DNA from: Gemmatimonadaceae bacterium
GTDB lineage: Bacteria; Gemmatimonadota; Gemmatimonadetes; Gemmatimonadales; Gemmatimonadaceae
Length of the DNA: 11,083 nt
Direction: 5' to 3'
NCBI GenBank assembly: GCA_017881545.1
Contig: JADGQU010000052.1
Span: 1-11,083 of the forward strand
Position 1 is the stretch's first letter. The number at the start of each line of letters is the position of its first letter. The notes under the pieces were generated by a model. That model searched no databases, was not told where the DNA came from, and saw only the letters and a program-made list of their open reading frames with translations. Positions 6,082 through 11,083 of the stretch are shown in pieces. Both the position numbers and the translations under genes were made by a program.

Positions 6082-7859
6082 AGGTCGGGATGATCCTTGT
6101 AGTCGAGGTCGTCGGCGCTCTCGACGCCGAACGCCTTCAGAATGTCCGCGTACGTGACGATGCCGAGCATGATGCGCGCGTTGGCGCGGCTCACCACAGG
6201 CAGAACCTTGTGCCCGTTCTCCCTCATTCGCGCGAGTGCCCGGCTGAGGGGCTGATCGTTGTGGACGTGAGGCAAATCGACGCTCTTGTCGCCGTCCGAT
6301 CTGCGCGCTATCTGCATGAGACGCTCGATAGTCATCTCCAGCTTGCCCTGCTCCTCCGCGTGCACGATGTGACGCGTGCGCACCATTCCCACCAGGCCGA
6401 GCTCGTCCGCGACGGGCCACGACTCGAGAACGTTGTCCTTCACGCGCTCGGCGGCTTCGCTGATCTTCATTTCCGGAGTGAGCGATTCCGGCGCATCTCT
6501 GCTTGCGCTGCTGACGAGCGGAACGCTCCCTTGCGTGCGGGATGTCCGGGTGGGGAGGTGCAGTCCGTCCTGACGCGCGAGGGCGTCGTATATCGGCTCC
6601 TTCTGGAGCTTCTGCGAGATGTAGAACGCGATGAGATTCGAGATCATCAGCGGAACGATGATCGTATAGTCCCGAGTCACCTCGAAGATCATGACCACCG
6701 ACGTGAATGGTGTCCTGATGATTCCCGCGAACGCCGCTCCCATTCCCACGAGCGCGTACGCGCCCGGCCCCGCCGTCGATCCGGGGAAGGCCATGTGCGC
6801 CACCGATCCCACCGCCGCGCCCACCATCGCCCCGATGAACAGACTCGGGCCGAATATCCCGCCCGCGTTCCCGGACGCGTAGGCCACCGATGTTGCGATG
6901 ATCTTGAGGATCGCCAGGACGACGACGACTTTGAGGATCACGTCGCCGTTCAGAACTCTCTCCACCTGATCGTAGCCGACGCCCAGCACCTGCGGCGCAA
7001 AATAGCCGAGTATGCCGACAGTAAGTCCGCCCGCAACTGGTTGAATCCAAAGCGATGCTCTTGGCATCTTCGCGAATCGTGCGCGCAGCCAGAGCAGCAG
7101 CTTCACGAATGTTACGGAGGTGAGCCCCCCGACGATCCCGAGCACCACGTACACTCCCAGCTCGGCGGCGCTGACGAGATGATAGCTGGGGACGTGGAAG
7201 AGCGGATTGTCGCCGAGTACGAGGTGGAGGACCATCCACGACGCGGCGGATGCGAGCACGACTGAGCCGAGCACGGGTGCGTGCAGATCGCCGACGATCT
7301 CCTCGAGCGAGAAGAGCACCGCCGCGATGGGAGTATTGAAGGCAGCGGCGAGCGCGGCCGCTCCGCCCACCGGAATCAGTGATCTGACCTGCGCCCTGCT
7401 CAGGCCCAGTCGTCGCGCGATGACCGATGCGAGTCCCGACCCGATGTAGACCGACGGGCCTTCACGTCCGAGCGGAATTCCGGTGGCGAGCGAAATCGAG
7501 CAGCAGACAAACTTGCCCACCACTGATCGGATCGAGATGCGACCGTCGTGGATGAAGAGCGCGGCGCGCGTTTGCGGAATGCCGCTGCCGCGCGCGAGCG
7601 GGAAATACCTGAAGAGGAGATATCCGGTGACGAGCGAGCCGATGGTGGGGACGGCGATACGCCGCCAACCGGATCCGCCCGCTGGATACATGAGCGCGGT
7701 GAGGCGGCCGGTGAGAAGAATGAAGGCGACGACGACGAGCCCGACCAGCGCTCCGATGACGAGGCTGAGCAGGAGGGCGAGTCGGTCTTCCTTGCGCCGG
7801 AGGTCTTCGACCATCCTGACCAAGCGCGCCGGCAAAGCCGAAACTCTTATGGCTGGCAT
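6078..7859 (-). CDS. ClC-type chloride channel/antiporter with two CBS domains
   Basis: This 593-residue integral membrane protein of the ClC family has the three anion-pathway signatures: GSGIPQ (91-96, Ser92 in the filter), GREGP (131-135, gating Glu133) and GIFGP (334-338). Tyr398 in RDYTIIVP matches the central coordinating tyrosine. FNTPIAAVLFSLEEI keeps the glutamate pair (186-187) that contains the proton-transfer glutamate in E. coli ClC, so H+/Cl- exchange is more likely than a pure channel. Fluoride-type substitutions are absent. The cytoplasmic tail carries two CBS modules, about 463-520 and 526-580, which usually sense nucleotides. The first ATG (7859) has no Shine-Dalgarno and lies 7 nt after a 14-bp hairpin. 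The ATG at 7812-7814 (residue 16) is an alternative just before the conserved core. The TPR gene overlaps its stop by 4 nt. Confidence 0.94.
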   Translation of the reverse strand: MPAIRVSALPARLVRMVEDLRRKEDRLALLLSLVIGALVGLVVVAFILLTGRLTALMYPAGGSGWRRIAVPTIGSLVTGYLLFRYFPLARGSGIPQTRAALFIHDGRISIRSVVGKFVCCSISLATGIPLGREGPSVYIGSGLASVIARRLGLSRAQVRSLIPVGGAAALAAAFNTPIAAVLFSLEEIVGDLHAPVLGSVVLASAASWMVLHLVLGDNPLFHVPSYHLVSAAELGVYVVLGIVGGLTSVTFVKLLLWLRARFAKMPRASLWIQPVAGGLTVGILGYFAPQVLGVGYDQVERVLNGDVILKVVVVLAILKIIATSVAYASGNAGGIFGPSLFIGAMVGAAVGSVAHMAFPGSTAGPGAYALVGMGAAFAGIIRTPFTSVVMIFEVTRDYTIIVPLMISNLIAFYISQKLQKEPIYDALARQDGLHLPTRTSRTQGSVPLVSSASRDAPESLTPEMKISEAAERVKDNVLESWPVADELGLVGMVRTRHIVHAEEQGKLEMTIERLMQIARRSDGDKSVDLPHVHNDQPLSRALARMRENGHKVLPVVSRANARIMLGIVTYADILKAFGVESADDLDYKDHPDL

Positions 7860-7866
7860 TTGCTGA

Positions 7867-7904
7867 AACTAAACGCTTCGACGCGTGCGCCGAAGCGTTT
7901 AGTT
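7867..7904 (-). terminator. Perfect 14-bp hairpin between the lipoprotein and ClC genes
   Basis: AACTAAACGCTTCG at 7867-7880 is exactly complementary to 7891-7904, with a 10-base loop. On the minus strand it lies 33 bases after the lipoprotein stop and ends 7 bases before the first ClC ATG. It is followed only by TTTCAG, not a real U-tract. Termination of the lipoprotein transcript is the simplest reading. Its closeness to the ClC start also allows a role in translation control or mRNA processing. Confidence 0.65.
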
Positions 7905-7937
7905 CAAGCGAGATCTGTTCGCGTGTGTGATGAAGAG

Positions 7938-8636
7938 CTAGGGCTTCGTCGCGGCCAGACCGCTGACCGTTCCCTCGGTGTTGTGCGAGAAGCGGATTCC
8001 GTAAACCCCGTCGGTGGACTTGAGCTTTCCGGCTCCGACGACGGCGGATTTGTCGTAGGTGCCGACAACGGTACCATTGATCGCGCACTGCACCTTGTCA
8101 CCTTTCACCGACACGGCGATGTCCTGCGTCACCGGCGATCCCGGCGCGGCGGCCTTGTGTACCGCTGCGTTCGCTTCACCGTGGCCACCATTGAGCTGAA
8201 ACGGCGCCGGACCAAATCCGCGAACGATGAAGTTGCCGTTACCGTACGCCGCGCAGTAGAGATAGCTCTCGTTGGCGGTCCCCATGTCGTTGCCGCCGAT
8301 GAAGATTCCGTACGGGTGCGGGTGATCGTTCAGATTCATGTACTTGGGCTCGGTGAAGCTCGCCTTAACCGTGTAGTCGCCGCTCGCCGTGTTCGCCGCA
8401 CTCCAGTAGGCCACTGCGGGCCCGGTGGTGACGTGCAGTTTATCGCCTTCCTTTGCGAGCTTGGCGCCGGTGAGCAGTCCGCCCCGTCTCGCCTCACCGG
8501 GGTCTATCTGTCCCGACCAACCGGGGACGGAAATTCCTCCACCAGCAACTTCGCGCGAAGATTCATTTTGGGCCTTGCTGGTGCACGCGAGCGAAATGAG
8601 TGCGGCGGCCGGCAAGACGAGTGTAGAGAAGCGCAT
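7938..8636 (-). CDS. Secreted putative lipoprotein, LamG/DUF1080-like beta protein
   Basis: This 232-residue protein has a cleavable export signal: MRF, a hydrophobic stretch to residue 17, then ISLAC with Cys18 fitting a relaxed lipobox. A signal peptidase I site after SKA (20-22) is the alternative. The mature part is beta-rich with alternating hydrophobic strands, for example SGDYTVKASF (85-94), GIFIGGNDM (110-118), YLYCAAYGNGNFIVRGFGP (125-143), DIAVSVKGDKVQCAINGTVV (172-191) and the closing GVYGIRFSHNTEG. This resembles concanavalin-like folds (LamG or DUF1080), but I do not recognise a specific family or active site. The start at 8636 is preferred because AAAGGGG lies about 7 nt upstream and the signal peptide begins there. 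A longer frame to 8696 would read through the hairpin. Role unknown; probably anchored at the envelope. Confidence 0.8.
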   Translation of the reverse strand: MRFSTLVLPAAALISLACTSKAQNESSREVAGGGISVPGWSGQIDPGEARRGGLLTGAKLAKEGDKLHVTTGPAVAYWSAANTASGDYTVKASFTEPKYMNLNDHPHPYGIFIGGNDMGTANESYLYCAAYGNGNFIVRGFGPAPFQLNGGHGEANAAVHKAAAPGSPVTQDIAVSVKGDKVQCAINGTVVGTYDKSAVVGAGKLKSTDGVYGIRFSHNTEGTVSGLAATKP

Positions 8637-8667
8637 GACAACCCCTTTCGTTAAAGAAGAGATGCAA

Positions 8668-8711
8668 CTGAACGCCAATGACGTGCCTGGATGCACCTCA
8701 TTGGCGTTCAG
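8668..8711 (-). terminator. Perfect 14-bp hairpin after the LVIVD gene
   Basis: CTGAACGCCAATGA at 8668-8681 is exactly complementary to 8698-8711. Inside the 16-base loop, GTGC (8683-8686) and GCAC (8693-8696) add four more pairs. It begins 11 bases after the stop codon of the LVIVD gene on the minus strand, the usual place for a terminator. There is no U-tract (AGTTGCATC follows), and the next gene starts only 31 bases further on. Confidence 0.65.
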
Positions 8712-8722
8712 CCGTGATCAGG

Positions 8723-10786
8723 TCAGGATGTAGCCAGGTCCCGCAGCGATTTCGCCAGAGCCTGCACTTTGCCCGCGTCCTTGGAACTGCGCGCATCAAC
8801 GTCGAGCTGTGCCGCCAACGCTCCAAGAGCGGTTTTGACCTGCATCGACACTGGGCTCGAGCCCGAGAGCGCCTGGCGGACTTGTGACAATCTTTCCGAG
8901 CTGAGACCCTTCGAGCGCTCGAGCTGATCGGCGTAGGCGCGCGCCAACGCGAAGCTCGTCGGCCAAACCAGCTTCGGCTGGCCCTGCGTGTTGAAGTAGT
9001 CGAAGTGCACCGTCTTCGCGGCGTCGATTTCGTTCTGCGACAAGTACGCGCTCGGAACGAGCTCGAAGATGTCGAGACCACGAGCGATCTCTGAGCTGAC
9101 GATGTTGCCGTTGTACCAGTAGGCTGACCACGATCCTCCCATCGCCATTCTGGTCGAGTCAACCGGGCCACGATCGAAGAACGCGATCTCCCTCGGGTTT
9201 CTCGGATCGGTCCAGTCGAAGACCGAGATGCCGCCCTGGTACCACGCCTGCACCATCACGTCGCGTCCCGGAATCGGGATGAGCGAGCCGTTGTGGGCAA
9301 CGCAGTTCTCTTCCTTCGTCTGTGCGGCCGGCAGCTTGTAGTAGTTCCGGAACTGCATCTTGTCGCCGGTCCGATCTGCCCCGGCGTCGCGAACCACCAC
9401 CGGCGTGCCGTTAGCATCGGTGAGCGTGAAGATCGCATCGGCGCCCCACTCCCGTCGGTCGGTGCTGCGGCATTTCGGCTGTCCGCCGCCGCCCCATTCA
9501 TCGGAGAACAGGACTTTGGTTCCATCGTTGTTGAACGTCGCGGAATGCCAGTACGAGAAGTTCGAGTCGGATGCCGCCGCGATTCGAACAGGGTGCGCGG
9601 GATCGCGGATGTCGAGCAGGAATCCGTAGCCTTCGCACGCGCCACCGGCCAGCCCGATCGCCGGATAGACGGTGATGTCGTGACACTGCGTCGGTCCGGG
9701 ACGCGGGCCGGTTCCACTCGGCTGCTCGCCAATCATCTTGGCGATGATGCCGGGAAGGGCCGTGCGCAACGTCGCACTGTCCGCTCCCGTCGCGGGGCCT
9801 GTTCCGCCACGAGCCTTGACGATGCTGTCGAGCATCGGAGTGGTGAACTGCGGAGGCAGAACTCTCTCCTGCCCAAAAATCACAGCGGTGTAGCCGCCCT
9901 TCGCGCGCGCGGCAGCCGCTGCCGCCTTCGCTTCAGCGACATCGGCGGGGGATTCTCCGTGTCTCACCGGCGCGGTCAGGTTGTTGAAGATGCGCGGTGA
10001 GCTCACGATCGCTGCCTGCTCGGGATGGGCGAGCGGCACCTTGATGACTTCGATGCGGAAGAGCGCCGAGTTCGGATCCTTGTCCGGCGTCAGCCTCACG
10101 CAGCCGGCAAGCTCGCTCGGCGAGCGCACACCGGCCGAGCCGGAGATGTAGACGTAAACGTTGTCCGGGTCCTTGGGATCGAACAGCACCGTGTGCGTAT
10201 GCGAGCCACGGCACGTCTGAACGTTGGCGACGTACTTCGGATTGCTGATGTCCGAGATGTCGAAGATGCGGAGACCGCGGAGCCGGTCGTGGCTGACGGT
10301 GTCCTTGACGCCCTGAGCGCCGCAGTCGAGGCGGCCGCTGTTACCCTCTCCAGAGACGAAGAGCAGGTTCTTGAAAACCGACACGTCGCTCTGCGATGCC
10401 GGGCAGAAGTACGACGTCTTGAGCGTCACAGCGCTCGGGTTGGAGATATCCCAGACCTGATAGCCGTTGTAGCTGCCCTGTATGGCGTAGGGGCCAGTGA
10501 ACGCCAGATCGGAGTTGGTAATTCCAACGAACTTTTCGGTCGGCTGCGTCGACGACACAAGCCTCATGTTCCACGCCGCCGAGGCCGCGTCGAACTTTCC
10601 GGCGCGCAGGCCAACTCGCGGATCAGGCGTCGGCTCGCCGGCGGACATGTTGCTGCTGCTGCCGGCCGTCGATGAGATCGAGGGGCCACACGCCGCGGCG
10701 GAAAAGAGACCGAGTGCAAGTGCCAGTGAGAAGAGCGGTGCGACGGTCGATCGAACCGCGGGACGGCGGCGGAAAACTGATGCCAT
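8723..10786 (-). CDS. LVIVD-repeat lipoprotein (beta-propeller-like)
   Basis: This 687-residue exported protein has an Arg-rich N-terminus (RRR at 6-8), a hydrophobic core at 16-31 and a lipobox SAAAC with Cys33, then a Ser/Pro linker. LVIVD-type repeats follow: GYQVWDISNP (108-117), GLRIFDISDISNP (171-183), GFLLDIRDPAHP (388-399), GISVFDWTDPRNP (519-531) and GLDIFELVPS (570-579), each followed by a strand as in propeller blades. Conserved-looking His sites occur after the blades: SHTH (195-198), CHD (368-370), YWHS (412-415) and AHNG (497-500). An Ala-rich insertion lies at about 280-360 and a helical module at about 610-687. The start at 10786 has GAGGA about 6 nt upstream, and the frame continues open upstream without meaning. 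The gene sits 31 nt after DUF305. Function is unknown; an envelope binding or metal-linked role is inferred. Confidence 0.9.
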   Translation of the reverse strand: MASVFRRRPAVRSTVAPLFSLALALGLFSAAACGPSISSTAGSSSNMSAGEPTPDPRVGLRAGKFDAASAAWNMRLVSSTQPTEKFVGITNSDLAFTGPYAIQGSYNGYQVWDISNPSAVTLKTSYFCPASQSDVSVFKNLLFVSGEGNSGRLDCGAQGVKDTVSHDRLRGLRIFDISDISNPKYVANVQTCRGSHTHTVLFDPKDPDNVYVYISGSAGVRSPSELAGCVRLTPDKDPNSALFRIEVIKVPLAHPEQAAIVSSPRIFNNLTAPVRHGESPADVAEAKAAAAAARAKGGYTAVIFGQERVLPPQFTTPMLDSIVKARGGTGPATGADSATLRTALPGIIAKMIGEQPSGTGPRPGPTQCHDITVYPAIGLAGGACEGYGFLLDIRDPAHPVRIAAASDSNFSYWHSATFNNDGTKVLFSDEWGGGGQPKCRSTDRREWGADAIFTLTDANGTPVVVRDAGADRTGDKMQFRNYYKLPAAQTKEENCVAHNGSLIPIPGRDVMVQAWYQGGISVFDWTDPRNPREIAFFDRGPVDSTRMAMGGSWSAYWYNGNIVSSEIARGLDIFELVPSAYLSQNEIDAAKTVHFDYFNTQGQPKLVWPTSFALARAYADQLERSKGLSSERLSQVRQALSGSSPVSMQVKTALGALAAQLDVDARSSKDAGKVQALAKSLRDLATS

Positions 10787-10817
10787 TTTTGTTTCCTCGG
10801 ATGGGGCGGATTGAGAG

Positions 10818-11083
10818 CTAGGGATTTGCTTCAACTGGTTGATCACTGATTGGAATGCCGAGCTGCAGCTGGGTAAGCAACTTCTCCATGCGCGCGATCT
10901 CGGTGGTCTGATCGACGTTGACGTCGGATGCGAACTTGAACACCGTCTCGTCCTGGCCGGCGCCATAGGTACCGAACAGATCCTTGACCATCGACACAGC
11001 GCCACGGTGATGCTGCATCATGAAGGTGAGAAACAGCCGGTCGAAATCGGGTCCTCGCGCCGCGTCCAACTGCTTCATCTGAG
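10818..11083 (-). CDS. DUF305 family protein, 5' part cut by the window edge
   Basis: About 87 C-terminal residues are visible. They contain the family core: FDRLFLTFMMQHHRGAVSMV with the HH pair and following Met residues, then the DVNVDQTTEIARMEKLL helix. DUF305 proteins are helical, ferritin-like and usually exported. The cyanobacterial CopM protein of this family binds copper in the periplasm, and the His/Met-rich helix here would allow the same. The in-frame ATG at 11076-11078 lies inside the conserved domain and has no Shine-Dalgarno, so the real start is almost certainly beyond 11083. The signal peptide and first half of the domain are not visible. The stop is 31 nt before the LVIVD lipoprotein start, so the two are probably co-transcribed. 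Confidence 0.88.
   Translation of the reverse strand, partial: QMKQLDAARGPDFDRLFLTFMMQHHRGAVSMVKDLFGTYGAGQDETVFKFASDVNVDQTTEIARMEKLLTQLQLGIPISDQPVEANP

Noticed and set aside
6082..7239. Upstream extension of the TPR gene frame into the ClC gene
   Set aside because: The sequence there is low-complexity Arg/Ser/Gly out-of-frame translation of ClC, and the GTG at 6081 with a 4-nt overlap is the natural start.
6012..7265. Plus-strand open frame opposite the ClC gene
   Set aside because: It is His/Arg/Asp-rich shadow translation of a gene whose ClC motifs are unambiguous.
7860..7937. Promoter for ClC in the gap after the lipoprotein gene
   Set aside because: On the minus strand TTGAAC is present but no convincing -10 follows, and the sequence is dominated by the hairpin.
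10787..11005. N-terminal extension of the LVIVD frame into the DUF305 gene
   Set aside because: The signal peptide with lipobox starts at 10786 behind a GAGGA site, and the extension overlaps the DUF305 coding sequence in another frame.

Overview
The window is GC-rich, soil-bacterium-like DNA. It holds ten supported protein genes in two blocks that converge near position 4930, and I recognise no RNA gene, insertion sequence, CRISPR array or phage gene. Several features suggest Gemmatimonadota: the pairing of a DUF305 gene with a secreted LVIVD-repeat lipoprotein, the GC content and the frequent GTG/TTG starts. An Acidobacteria-like origin is also possible. This is inference from gene content, not a phylogenetic result.

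Left block (plus strand, 242-4917). Two DGPF/YciI-like genes are followed 9 nt later by a long ECF sigma factor with a TPR-like C-terminal extension, the signature of the ECF42 group. A near-ideal ECF42-type promoter (TGTCGA, 17 nt, CGTC) lies at 137-163 upstream of the first DGPF gene, so the sigma factor probably drives its own operon. No anti-sigma gene is visible. After the sigma gene, in the same direction, come two small DoxX-type membrane proteins and a MATE efflux transporter. The likely theme is sigma-controlled stress or detoxification, but the inducing signal cannot be read from the sequence.

Right block (minus strand, read from 11083 down to 4951). A DUF305 protein, cut by the window edge, is followed 31 nt later by a 687-residue LVIVD-repeat lipoprotein. 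A 14-bp perfect hairpin comes next, then a 232-residue secreted lipoprotein of uncertain family. A second 14-bp perfect hairpin follows, then a ClC-type chloride transporter with two CBS domains. Its stop codon overlaps by 4 nt the GTG start of a membrane-anchored TPR protein. DUF305 and LVIVD together suggest an envelope function, possibly copper-related. ClC and TPR form a translationally coupled pair.

Perfect hairpins without U-tracts mark the gene boundaries at 4-27, 7867-7904 and 8668-8711, and a less perfect one lies at 4903-4932. The most interesting points are the ECF42 operon with its readable promoter and efflux/DoxX extension, the ClC-TPR coupling, the His/Cys-rich LVIVD protein beside DUF305, and the unusual placement of the two 14-bp hairpins directly before gene starts.
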